A DNA stretch of 33,269 nucleotides from Bacteroides sp. Its GTDB lineage: Bacteria; Bacteroidota; Bacteroidia; Bacteroidales; Bacteroidaceae. A program made the position numbers and the translations under genes. The stretch's first letter is position 1. Each line of letters begins with the position of its first letter. Shown here piece by piece: positions 9,533 through 17,860 of this stretch. The notes beneath the pieces are model-generated. The model made no database searches and had not been told where the DNA came from. It worked only from the letters and a program-made list of their open reading frames with translations. The stretch covers positions 1-33,269 of the forward strand of contig JAUNJD010000007.1 of the NCBI GenBank assembly GCA_030523205.1, in the 5' to 3' direction.

Positions 9533-9564
9533 AAAAAAGGTGAGTCGTGAGATTCGCCTTTTTC
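9533..9564 (+). terminator. Terminator after susCD (PUL 1)
   Basis: AAAAAGGTGAGTC at 9534-9546 pairs with GATTCGCCTTTTT at 9551-9563 (one G-U pair and one mismatch, 4-nt loop GTGA). The downstream arm ends in a T-run. It lies about 50 nt after the susD stop and separates susCD from the DUF6057-like gene. Confidence 0.75.
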
Positions 9565-9651
9565 CTACATCTCTTACGAAACATTTATAGCTTTTGTATA
9601 GCATAATTTCAATAGGTTAAAAGATAGATATACCGTATAATAACAAATGCA

Positions 9652-11427
9652 GTGAATATATTTTTGCAAAAATATGGTAAGGCAGGATTGCTGTTCTTTT
9701 TCGGAATAGCTTTCCTGCTGTTTTGGATGATTGGTTATCCGTCATTGTTGGCCTATCGGGAACAATTTCAACTGTTCATGTTCGGCTCAGATTATTGGTG
9801 GGAGCGGGTAGCGGTTCCTGGTGGTGTGGCCGATTATATAGGTGAGTTTCTTACTCAATTCTATTACGTGCCTTGGATAGGGGCTTGTATGCTGACGTTC
9901 CTCTTCTTGTCGTTGCAATGCCTGTTATGGAGATTGTTGAAGTTTTGGGAGGTCAGTGATTTTTATATACCATTGACTTTCTTGCCGGTGATTGTATTGT
10001 GGCGTTACTATACTGATGAAAATGTCATGCTATCATTGGTGGTGGCTTTATTGATGGTATTGGCAGTAGCAATTTTGTATTCGATGTGCTCAAACCGTTG
10101 GTATCGCATGGCCTATGTTGTAATGTTTCTCCCGTTCCTCTATTGGGTAGCAGGTCCTGTACATTTTATTTTCGCTGGATGGATTGTGTTGAATACTTTC
10201 CGGAAGGGGGTGCGTAAGGAGGATATTTGGAGTCGTTTAGGGGTGATGTGCGGTATCGTATTGTTGGCGGTTGCTTGCCCGTTGTTGGCGTGTGTGGAAC
10301 TTCAGTATCCCCTTTCCTGCTTGGTGTGGGGGCTGAATTACCATCGTCTTTTTACGCTAACTCCTTGGATGGGGATAGTGCTAGCCATACTCTTGGTGCT
10401 ACTTCCTTGTATTCTTTCCGTACTTCCGTTGCCTCGGAAAAATCGTATATTATATGGCGGAATTCAATTTCTGATTGTATTGGCAGGTGGCTATATGTGG
10501 GTATTGGCAGGCTATGATGTAAGCAAGGAAGATGCGTTGGAGTACGACTACTTAGTGCGACATGAAGATTGGCAATCTATCATTGAGAAGGCCGAACATA
10601 AGATGCCTCAATCCTCGTTTAGCATGACGTATCTGAATTTGGCTTTAGGGATGACAGGGCAGTTGGGGGATCGTATGTTCGAATTCCGTCAGCGTGGAAT
10701 GGAAGGGTTGATTCCTCAATTCCGCTCCGACCCCGCCACTCCGATGCGTGCTGGCGAAGTGTTCTATCGGTTGGGAATGATTAATACCGCCCAACGTTTT
10801 GCTTTTGAGGCGATGGAGGCTAATTTGAATTATCGTAAAAGTGCCCGTTGTGTCAAGCGTTTGGCCGAGACCAATCTGATAAACGGTCAGTATGAAGTGG
10901 CTGCGAAGTATCTGCGAATGTTGCGGAGAACTGTCTTTTACAAGGAATGGGCTGAATATACCATGACGTATTTGCATGACGAGGACAAAATAAATGCCCA
11001 TCCCGAATGGGGCTGGTTGAGGCGGGCACGCTATACAGAAGACTTCTTGTTCAGTGACCAAGAAATGGATATGATGCTTGGATTGTTGTTTCAGCACAAC
11101 TACAACAATCGGTTGGCTTTTGAATACCTGATGGCATACGTCATGTTGCGGAGAGATATGGACAAATTCATGGCGTATTATCCGATAGGACGACATGCCA
11201 AGTATGATCATATACCCCGACATTATCAGGAGGCGTTGGTCTATGTTTGGACGCAACAGCATCAAGACTTTAAAGGAATGCCATGGAGCATATCACCAGA
11301 GGTGAAGAAAGGAATGGCGGACTTTGCTCGTGCTTATATGTCATCGCGTCCCGGTATGCGGCAGTCTCTGAAAATGCGTTATGGCAATACATACTGGAGC
11401 TATTTGCTATTGGATGGAGAACAATAG
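9652..11427 (+). CDS. DUF6057-like multispan membrane protein, GTG start
   Basis: Inner-membrane protein of unknown function that resembles the Bacteroidota DUF6057 family. The first ~295 residues hold about eight to nine hydrophobic segments (GLLFFFGIAFLLFWMIGYPS; MLTFLFLSLQCLLW; MLSLVVALLMVLAVAILY; MGIVLAILLVLLPCILSVLPL). Residues 300-591 form a soluble, helix-rich TPR-like region (DALEYDYLVRHEDWQSIIEKAEHK; NLALGMTGQLGD; FYRLGMINTAQRFAFEAME). The start is GTG at 9652: there is no in-frame ATG between the upstream stop at 9625 and this codon, and the ATG at 9647 is out of frame. It is flanked by the susCD terminator and by the GH30 promoter module, which begins 6 nt after its stop. No GTAC module precedes it; only a weak TAGCTTTT at 9588 was seen. 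Its role in the PUL is unknown. Confidence 0.85.
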   Translation: MNIFLQKYGKAGLLFFFGIAFLLFWMIGYPSLLAYREQFQLFMFGSDYWWERVAVPGGVADYIGEFLTQFYYVPWIGACMLTFLFLSLQCLLWRLLKFWEVSDFYIPLTFLPVIVLWRYYTDENVMLSLVVALLMVLAVAILYSMCSNRWYRMAYVVMFLPFLYWVAGPVHFIFAGWIVLNTFRKGVRKEDIWSRLGVMCGIVLLAVACPLLACVELQYPLSCLVWGLNYHRLFTLTPWMGIVLAILLVLLPCILSVLPLPRKNRILYGGIQFLIVLAGGYMWVLAGYDVSKEDALEYDYLVRHEDWQSIIEKAEHKMPQSSFSMTYLNLALGMTGQLGDRMFEFRQRGMEGLIPQFRSDPATPMRAGEVFYRLGMINTAQRFAFEAMEANLNYRKSARCVKRLAETNLINGQYEVAAKYLRMLRRTVFYKEWAEYTMTYLHDEDKINAHPEWGWLRRARYTEDFLFSDQEMDMMLGLLFQHNYNNRLAFEYLMAYVMLRRDMDKFMAYYPIGRHAKYDHIPRHYQEALVYVWTQQHQDFKGMPWSISPEVKKGMADFARAYMSSRPGMRQSLKMRYGNTYWSYLLLDGEQ

Positions 11428-11432
11428 ATTCT

Positions 11433-11573
11433 GTACTTCTTTACAGACCGTACTTTCTTAATGGCTGTTGCTGTATGTACTCCGTTGAAAATAAACAAGA
11501 TATGAGAAAATGATAGTACCATTAAGGTACATTGTTTTAACACCTTTTCTCGTTCTCGTAAATTTGTGGTGAA
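11433..11573 (+). promoter_or_regulatory. GTAC-box promoter module, copy 3 (GH30-GH3-GH43 operon)
   Basis: GTAC boxes start at 11433, 11450, 11516 and 11527, with the -7 element TAAATTTG at 11559-11566. Spacing is identical to copies 1 and 2. The proximal boxes read GTACCATTAAGGTACATT followed by GTTTTAA, and GGTTAACCAA lies in the leader. The distal box begins 6 nt after the stop codon of the preceding gene. Confidence 0.8.
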
Positions 11574-11617
11574 TGGTTAACCAAAACATTGTATTACCTA
11601 TAAAAACAAAAAAAATT

Positions 11618-13105
11618 ATGATGAGAAAATTAACTTCTTTATTGATGCTTGTCTCTGCGTTGGGCATGTATGCACAATCTTCTACATTGGAATGGGTTAG
11701 TACCACTAATGACACACCGTGGCAAACGAATTCGCCTGTGAAAAAATCGAAGAAGGTTTCGGGCAATCAAATCATTGTGAATCCTTCTTCAACTTTCCAG
11801 ACAATACAAGGCTTCGGCTTCTGTTTCAGTGAGTTGGGCTGGGAATCTCTTAGTAGTCTCGGCAATGAAACACGTGAAGAGATTATGCAGGAATTCTTCA
11901 AGCCCGGTCAAGGTGCTAATTTTACTATTTGCCGGTTGCCCATAGCGGGAAACGATATCGATCGTGGATGGTATTCCTATAATGAGAATGTGAATGATTT
12001 TGAGATGCTCCGTTTCTCCATTGAACCGGATCGTGAAATGATTATTCCGTTCATCAAGAAAGCGCAGCAATATTTGCCTTCATTAAAAATCTGGTCCTCG
12101 CCTTGGTGTCCACCTACATGGATGAAGCACAATGCGCATTACGCCTCTCGTTCATCTCAGGTGGTGGCTCGCAAGATTAAAGAACTGATGGATAGTAATC
12201 CGACAATAGACGTCTCTTCTTATATGACCAAAATGGTGGATAACTATTTGCCGGAAAATCGTCAAGGGAGTGAGGGCACCGATATGATTATAGCTAAGGA
12301 TATCTATTTGAAGTCATACGCACTGTATTTCTCGAAATTTATTGATGCTTATCGCAAAGAAGGCGTTAATATCTTTGCTGTGGCTCCACAAAATGAATTC
12401 AACTCTCCACAGGTTTTTCCCAGTTGTTGCTGGACAGCTACCACACTTGCCAAGTTTATAGGTAAATATTTGGGGCCTGAGATGAAGAAGAGAAATGTTG
12501 ATATTATCTTAGGTACGGTGGAACGTGCCAATGAATCTCTTTGCGACACGATACTGAATGATGCAGATTGCAAGAAGTACATTACGGCCGTGGGATTCCA
12601 GTGGGCCGGCAAAGATGCATTGCCCGGGATACACAAGCGATATCCACACCTTGAAATGTACCAGACGGAACAAGAATGTGGTGATGGTAAAAACGATTGG
12701 AAAGGTGCAGAGCATTCTTGGGGGCTGTTGAGGCATTATCTTTCCAATGGAACATCCATGTATATATACTGGAATCCTTCGTTGATGCAAGGCGGAACCA
12801 GTGGATGGGGTTGGGCGCAGAATTCACTTGTTTTAGTCCATCAAGATGGGAAGGGATTCAGCTATACTCCGGAATATTATGTGTTGAAGCATGCTTCTCA
12901 TTACGTGATGCCGGGTGCAAAGAGAGTGGATATCTCTTTAGGAAACTATACTGATGCCTTGGCTTTCCAAAACCCAGATGGAAGCATTGTGGTTTTGGCT
13001 GCCAACCAACAGGATAAAGATAAGAAAGTGACGATTAAGATAAAGGATCTTACTTATTCTCCTGTGTTAGCGGCACATTCTGTCAATACGTTTGTCTATC
13101 GGTAA
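11618..13105 (+). CDS. GH30 family glycoside hydrolase, secreted
   Basis: Secreted GH30 enzyme, probably the main backbone-cleaving enzyme of PUL 1. Tandem ATGs at 11618 and 11621 fit the leader; the upstream in-frame ATG at 11573 lies right at the expected transcription start and is rejected. The signal peptide is MRKLTSLLMLVSALGMYAQ. The (beta/alpha)8 core contains FQTIQGFGFCFSELGW near the N-terminus, the acid/base Glu260 in VAPQNEFNSPQ, and the probable nucleophile Glu351 in YQTEQECGDG. A small C-terminal beta domain (YTDALAFQNPDGSIVVLAANQQ) completes the 495 residues. Members cleave beta-1,6-glucan, glucuronoxylan, beta-galactan or glucosylceramide depending on subfamily. I cannot assign the subfamily, so the substrate stays open. 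It is the first gene of an operon with GH3 and GH43. Confidence 0.92.
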   Translation: MMRKLTSLLMLVSALGMYAQSSTLEWVSTTNDTPWQTNSPVKKSKKVSGNQIIVNPSSTFQTIQGFGFCFSELGWESLSSLGNETREEIMQEFFKPGQGANFTICRLPIAGNDIDRGWYSYNENVNDFEMLRFSIEPDREMIIPFIKKAQQYLPSLKIWSSPWCPPTWMKHNAHYASRSSQVVARKIKELMDSNPTIDVSSYMTKMVDNYLPENRQGSEGTDMIIAKDIYLKSYALYFSKFIDAYRKEGVNIFAVAPQNEFNSPQVFPSCCWTATTLAKFIGKYLGPEMKKRNVDIILGTVERANESLCDTILNDADCKKYITAVGFQWAGKDALPGIHKRYPHLEMYQTEQECGDGKNDWKGAEHSWGLLRHYLSNGTSMYIYWNPSLMQGGTSGWGWAQNSLVLVHQDGKGFSYTPEYYVLKHASHYVMPGAKRVDISLGNYTDALAFQNPDGSIVVLAANQQDKDKKVTIKIKDLTYSPVLAAHSVNTFVYR

Positions 13106-13134
13106 ATTGTATCAATCAGAGCTATCCAAGAAAA

Positions 13135-15459
13135 ATGAAAAATGGTATGTTTATTCTGTCTCTGTTGGCAGTGGGTTGCATAGGCAGCCTATCTGCCAAC
13201 AAGCAAACGAATTCATCACAAGACGAATCGGTGTCTAATAACTTTGTCGTTGTTGACCAAAAAGGAGGGAAGAGCTTAGGTTATTCTCCCACTTCTGGCA
13301 TCAAATTGTTGACAGTAGACGGTTTTCTGTTCAAAGACTTGAACCGGAACCAACAGCTTGACAAATATGAAGACTGGCGGTTGTCTGCCTACGAACGTGC
13401 TGAAGATTTAGCCTCAAGACTTTCTGTTGAAGAAATGGCCGGACTGATGCTTTATAGCGGGCATCAGTCTATACCGGCTGCTGACAGTGGCTTTGGTGCA
13501 AGCACTTATAATGGTTTGCCCTTTTCAAAAAGTGGTGCAAAAGCTTCTGACATTACAGACGACCAGAAAAAGTTCTTAAAGGAAGATAACCTGCGTCATG
13601 TATTGGTTACTGCTGTTCAGTCGCCGGCAGTGGCTGCCCAATGGAACAACAATGTACAAGCTTTTTGTGAAAGTGTCGGGCATGGCATTCCTGCCAACAA
13701 CAGTTCTGACCCTCGGCATGTAGCTGTGGCAAATGCTGAGTACAATGCAGGTGCCGGTGGCAAGATTTCTTTGTGGCCCAGTCAGTTGGGATTGGCTGCG
13801 ACTTTTGATTCTGATGTGGTGCGTGAATTTGCTCGCATTGTTTCCCATGAATATCGTGCATTGGGCATTACAACAGCTCTTTCTCCCCAAATTGACCTTG
13901 CCACGGAACCACGTTGGAGTCGTGTGAGCGGAACTTTCGGTGAAGATCCGAATTTGAGTATAGATATGGCACGTGCTTATTGCGATGGACTACAGTCAAG
14001 TGAGGATAATAATGGTGGATGGGGTATGTATAGTGTAAATGCCATGGTCAAACATTGGCCCGGTGGTGGTCCGGAAGAAGGTGGTCGTGATGCTCACTTC
14101 GGTTATGGCAAATATGCGGTTTATCCGGGCAAGGGACTTGACATTAGTTTACGCCCATTTGTAGAAGGTGCTTTCAATCTGAAGGATGGTACAAAAATGG
14201 CTGCGAGTGTGATGCCCTATTACACCATTTCCACAAATCAAAATGGAGGCAGTGGGGTCAATCGTGGGAACGGCTATAACAAATATCTGATTACCGATTT
14301 GCTTCGTGAAACTTATCACTTTGATGGTGTGGTGTGTACAGATTGGGCTATTACTTCGGACGTAACGGGCGTGTCCAAGTTTGAAGGTAAATGTTGGGGA
14401 GTCGAGAATCTTTCTGTGGCTCAGCGGCATTACGAAGTTCTGAAAGCAGGCGTTGACCAATTTGGTGGAAACAATGATAAAGAACCTGTTTTGGAGGCCT
14501 ATCGGATGTGGGAAGATGAGTTTGGCACACATTCTGCTCGTGAGCGTTTCCAGCGTTCGGCAGTGCGCCTATTGATAAACATTTTCCGTACCGGCCTGTT
14601 CGAGAATCCATATATAGACCCCAAACAAAGCCAAATGGAAGTTGGTAAAACCGATTATATGAAAGCTGGCTACGAGGCACAACAAAAAAGTGTTGTCATG
14701 CTAAAAAATAAGAGCCATGCATTGCCGCTGGAGAACGAAAGATTGAAGGTGTATGTTCCCAAGCGTTTTGTAAAAGGTGCGCCCGATTGGTTTGGCCGTG
14801 TTCCGGCTGACAAGACCGAATCTCCTGTTGATTTGGATATAGTGAAGAAATATTACACTGTGGTCGAAACACCCGAAGAAGCCGACTTTGCGTTGGTGTT
14901 CATTGAAAGTCCTAATGGCGGTACAGGTTATAGTGAGGCAGATGTAGCCGCAGGTGGCAATGGGTATGTGCCGATTTCCTTGCAGTATGGCCCTTATACC
15001 GCCTCTACTGCCCGTGCTGTCAGTCTTGCGGGAGGTGACCCGTTTGAAAACTTCATCAACCGCACATACAAGGATAAATCTTTCACCTCATACAATTCTA
15101 CTGATGCCGATATGGTGAGAAAAACGCGACAGGAAATGGGTGATAAACCGGTTGTTCTATCTGTGACGTGTAATAAACCGGCAGTGTTGGCAGAGGTGGA
15201 ACCTTTTGTGGACGCTATCCTTATAGATTTTGAAGTGCAGACGCAGGTTGTTCTCGATATTGTAAGCGGCAAGGTTGAGCCATGTGGCTTGCTCCCAATG
15301 CAGTTTCCTAGAGATATGCAGACGGTTGAGGCACAGTATGAGGATATTCCACGCGATATGATTCCTTATACTGACAGTGAAGGACATGCTTATGATTTTG
15401 CATACGGGATGAATTGGCAAGGAGTGATAGAGGATGCGCGGGTAAAAAGATATCGATGA
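13135..15459 (+). CDS. GH3 family beta-glycosidase, secreted, with EF-hand-like loop
   Basis: Second GH3 enzyme of PUL 1, likely finishing oligosaccharides released by the GH30 gene product 29 nt upstream. The 774 residues begin with a signal peptide (MKNGMFILSLLAVGCIGSLSA). DLNRNQQLDKYE at residues 68-79 matches a canonical EF-hand calcium loop. The catalytic barrel includes KHWPGGGPEEGGRDAHFGYG and nucleophile Asp403 in FDGVVCTDWA. The C-terminal sandwich domain (SVVMLKNKSHALPL onward) ends near MQFPRDMQTVEAQ, and no Fn3 domain follows, unlike the first GH3. This architecture, including a hydrated EF-hand-like loop before the barrel, marks a GH3 group different from the gene at 1507. Exact sugar specificity is not readable. 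Confidence 0.92.
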   Translation: MKNGMFILSLLAVGCIGSLSANKQTNSSQDESVSNNFVVVDQKGGKSLGYSPTSGIKLLTVDGFLFKDLNRNQQLDKYEDWRLSAYERAEDLASRLSVEEMAGLMLYSGHQSIPAADSGFGASTYNGLPFSKSGAKASDITDDQKKFLKEDNLRHVLVTAVQSPAVAAQWNNNVQAFCESVGHGIPANNSSDPRHVAVANAEYNAGAGGKISLWPSQLGLAATFDSDVVREFARIVSHEYRALGITTALSPQIDLATEPRWSRVSGTFGEDPNLSIDMARAYCDGLQSSEDNNGGWGMYSVNAMVKHWPGGGPEEGGRDAHFGYGKYAVYPGKGLDISLRPFVEGAFNLKDGTKMAASVMPYYTISTNQNGGSGVNRGNGYNKYLITDLLRETYHFDGVVCTDWAITSDVTGVSKFEGKCWGVENLSVAQRHYEVLKAGVDQFGGNNDKEPVLEAYRMWEDEFGTHSARERFQRSAVRLLINIFRTGLFENPYIDPKQSQMEVGKTDYMKAGYEAQQKSVVMLKNKSHALPLENERLKVYVPKRFVKGAPDWFGRVPADKTESPVDLDIVKKYYTVVETPEEADFALVFIESPNGGTGYSEADVAAGGNGYVPISLQYGPYTASTARAVSLAGGDPFENFINRTYKDKSFTSYNSTDADMVRKTRQEMGDKPVVLSVTCNKPAVLAEVEPFVDAILIDFEVQTQVVLDIVSGKVEPCGLLPMQFPRDMQTVEAQYEDIPRDMIPYTDSEGHAYDFAYGMNWQGVIEDARVKRYR

Positions 15460-15495
15460 ATGTGATTGTATATAATGAATTAAACTAACTATATT

Positions 15496-16557
15496 ATGAT
15501 ACGTAACAATGTGAATGTAAGAGTGATGGGATTTTTATTCCTCCTATGTGTATGGCCGCTGTGGGCTTGTGCGCAGACCGCCTCCAAGAAAGAAAAAAGA
15601 TACTTGGTTCCTAATGATTATATGGCCGACCCTGCCGCACACGTATTCAATGGTAGGCTTTATATCTATCCAAGTCATGATTGGGAAAGCAACACTCCAG
15701 AGACGGACAAAGGCGACCACTTCAATATGAAGGATTACCACGTTTTCTCTACGGATGATGTGATGCATGGTGAAATCAAAGATCATGGCGTGGTGCTGAA
15801 GACGGAAGACATACCTTGGGCAGGTCGGCAGTTGTGGGATTGCGACATTGCCGAGAAAGCAGGTAAATACTATCTTTATTTTCCGCTGAAAGATCGGAAC
15901 GATATCTTCCGTTTGGGAGTAGCCATCGGTGACACTCCTTATGGGCCGTTTACTCCTCAGTCCGACCCCATCAAAGGTAGTTATAGCATCGACCCTGCCG
16001 TGTTCAAAGACGATGACGGAAGTTACTATATGTATTTCGGAGGCCTGTGGGGTGGTCAGCTGCAACGTTACCGAGACAATAAGGCGTTAGAAGGCTCTGT
16101 TCTGCCTAAGAGGGATGATCAAGCTTTGCCCTCTCGGGTGGTAAAACTACGCGATGATATGTTGGAGTTTGCTGAAGAACCGAAGGCCGTTGTGGTGCTT
16201 GATGAGAACGGCAAACCACTGACTGCCGGTGATAACAGCCGTCGTTTTTTCGAAGCCAGTTGGATGCATAAGTATAAAGGTAAGTATTATTTTTCATATT
16301 CTACGGGTGACACTCATCTAATTTGTTATGCCATTGGCGATAATCCTTACGGCCCCTTTACTTATCAAGGTGTGATACTCACTCCGGTGGTAGGCTGGAC
16401 TACCCATCATTCCATTGTCGAGTACAAAGGTAAGTGGTATCTCTTTTATCATGACAGTGCACCTTCCGAAGGCAAAACATGGCTTCGCAGCATAAAAGTC
16501 TGTGAATTGGAGTATGACGCAGATGGGAAGATTGTTACAATCGATGGTATGGATTGA
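15496..16557 (+). CDS. GH43 family beta-xylosidase / alpha-L-arabinofuranosidase-like enzyme
   Basis: Five-bladed beta-propeller glycoside hydrolase, closest by eye to GH43 subfamily 1 xylosidase-type enzymes (YLVPNDYMADPAAHVFNGRLYIYPSHDW). Predicted catalytic residues are base Asp45 (YMADPA), pKa modulator Asp166 (YSIDPAVF) and acid Glu253 (FFEASWMHKYKGKYY). At 353 residues it is a single-domain enzyme without a carbohydrate-binding module. The N-terminus (VRVMGFLFLLCVWPLWACAQ) is a signal peptide, possibly a lipoprotein (WAC). It is third in the GH30-GH3-GH43 operon, 36 nt after the GH3 stop. Its presence points to xylose or arabinose in the PUL 1 substrate, but GH43 specificity is hard to predict. 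Confidence 0.9.
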   Translation: MIRNNVNVRVMGFLFLLCVWPLWACAQTASKKEKRYLVPNDYMADPAAHVFNGRLYIYPSHDWESNTPETDKGDHFNMKDYHVFSTDDVMHGEIKDHGVVLKTEDIPWAGRQLWDCDIAEKAGKYYLYFPLKDRNDIFRLGVAIGDTPYGPFTPQSDPIKGSYSIDPAVFKDDDGSYYMYFGGLWGGQLQRYRDNKALEGSVLPKRDDQALPSRVVKLRDDMLEFAEEPKAVVVLDENGKPLTAGDNSRRFFEASWMHKYKGKYYFSYSTGDTHLICYAIGDNPYGPFTYQGVILTPVVGWTTHHSIVEYKGKWYLFYHDSAPSEGKTWLRSIKVCELEYDADGKIVTIDGMD

Positions 16558-16563
16558 AAAATC

Positions 16564-17721
16564 TCATTTATCCATCATCCACTGATTAAAGAACTCCAGC
16601 ACTTCCCGCTGCATATCCTTGTTGAAGAAATGCTTTTCTTCCCACAGCTTGGTGATTAGAGCTTCCGAAGCCTGTTGGCTTTCCCATACTTTTCGCATGG
16701 TGTTGTAAGCATCCTGCACACCTTCTACGGGGAACAATTTATCCTTGGTGCCGTTGAAGAAGAGTGTTGGCTTGGGGCAGGCAATGCTTGCTACGTGTGG
16801 ATAATCCAAGTAGCGTCTGATGTTGGGTATCAGCATCGAGTAGGCCGACCCTCCTTTGTTCTGATTGTTGCTGAGGGTCATCAAGTGCTCCGTTGTATTC
16901 ATCCAGCAGACAGAGGCCGAAGCTTTCACAGCATCGGTCAGTGCTGCCAGCATCCACGAACGGTTGGCTCCCATGGAGAATCCCAGGCAGCCAACCTTTT
17001 CTTTGTCAACGAATGGAAGCGAAGCCAGGAATTCGGCACTCCTTACGTCGTCCATATTGATGAAGGCAGCCCACGAGCCCCCCATTTGCAAGAAGTTGGA
17101 GGCCAAGGCTTGCTGCACGTTATAGTCCGTTCCCTCCTTACGTCCTCTTTCTCCCCAGAACAAGGCATCGATGGAAAGCACCACATAACCATGGGCGGCA
17201 AAGTAGTCTCCTGTGTATTGCCCGTCGTAGCAGCGTGCAGCCCAATCATCGGCATCGGCCAGCACTTCGGGCGTTACATGGAAGGGGCGTACCATCTTCT
17301 CTTTGCCGATGCTGAAGTGAGCACCGTGGTCGTGCAGCATGACGATGGCAGGAAAGGGACCTTCGCCCTCGGGTACCAGCAGATAGGCAGGGACGCGATA
17401 CCATTCCGACAGGTTGAATTGAATCTTTCGGGCTTCGTAGCCGTTGCGCTGTTCGCGGTCGGTCACGGTCATGTCGTAGGAGTGGGGAGCAGGTGGAACA
17501 ATCTGCATACATTCCATTAATGTCTTTCGGGCTTCCTTCCGCCATTTCTTGAATGACCGTACAGAAGAGTTGCCCCATGCCTGCGGGTAAGTCAGTTGTT
17601 GCTTGAGTTGTTCGTAGAATACGGGCATATTTTTGACAACACCGTATGTTGGTAGGCTGTCAGTCTGTGCGTTAGCTTTCAGGAAAACAAACGCCAGCAC
17701 AAGTATTGCAATGTGTCTCAT
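16564..17721 (-). CDS. Secreted alpha/beta-hydrolase, probable carbohydrate esterase
   Basis: Alpha/beta-hydrolase resembling the Abhydrolase_7 / dienelactone hydrolase-like esterases common in Bacteroides PULs; probably removes acetyl or other ester groups from glycans. ATG 17721 gives a signal peptide (MRHIAILVLAFVFLKANAQ); the frame runs open to 17889, but that extension would cross the divergent HTCS promoter. The 385 residues contain nucleophile Ser249 in GCLGFSMGAN, Asp327 in FNGTKDKLF and His364 in EEKHFF, an intact triad in the usual order. The stop is 6 nt from the convergent GH43 stop. It is divergent from the HTCS gene (139 bp between starts), which hints at shared control. It could serve the pectin locus (acetylated pectin) or PUL 1. 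Confidence 0.85.
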   Translation of the reverse strand: MRHIAILVLAFVFLKANAQTDSLPTYGVVKNMPVFYEQLKQQLTYPQAWGNSSVRSFKKWRKEARKTLMECMQIVPPAPHSYDMTVTDREQRNGYEARKIQFNLSEWYRVPAYLLVPEGEGPFPAIVMLHDHGAHFSIGKEKMVRPFHVTPEVLADADDWAARCYDGQYTGDYFAAHGYVVLSIDALFWGERGRKEGTDYNVQQALASNFLQMGGSWAAFINMDDVRSAEFLASLPFVDKEKVGCLGFSMGANRSWMLAALTDAVKASASVCWMNTTEHLMTLSNNQNKGGSAYSMLIPNIRRYLDYPHVASIACPKPTLFFNGTKDKLFPVEGVQDAYNTMRKVWESQQASEALITKLWEEKHFFNKDMQREVLEFFNQWMMDK

Positions 17722-17802
17722 AAATTCAGTAATTTCTCTCGCAAAAATAAAAATAATTGCGTAATTATCGGCTTGAAATGCTATAAGACATGAAATTTCG
17801 TA

Positions 17803-17847
17803 TATATTTGAAGGATTATTCTTTGAAATCTGTATCTTTACACACAG
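17803..17847 (+). promoter_or_regulatory. HTCS promoter candidates
   Basis: Two Bacteroides-type -7 elements precede the HTCS gene: TATATTTG at 17803-17810, a perfect TAnnTTTG match, and TATCTTTA at 17833-17840. The TTTG inside the first could serve as the -33 element of the second. Which is used cannot be decided by eye. Confidence 0.45.
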
Positions 17848-17860
17848 ATTATGTTTGATT

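Noticed and set aside
10645..11265. 206-codon minus-strand ORF inside the DUF6057-like gene
   Set aside because: Its composition is that of a shadow frame (His, Gln and Ile rich, no domain) and it lies wholly within a better supported gene.
16675..17520. 281-codon plus-strand ORF antisense to the esterase
   Set aside because: It mirrors the esterase codons, has no recognisable domain or promoter, and the esterase on the other strand has a signal peptide and full catalytic triad.
17855..17860. TTG at 17855 as the HTCS start
   Set aside because: It adds two residues before an ATG that already gives a normal signal peptide; ATG 17861 is simpler.
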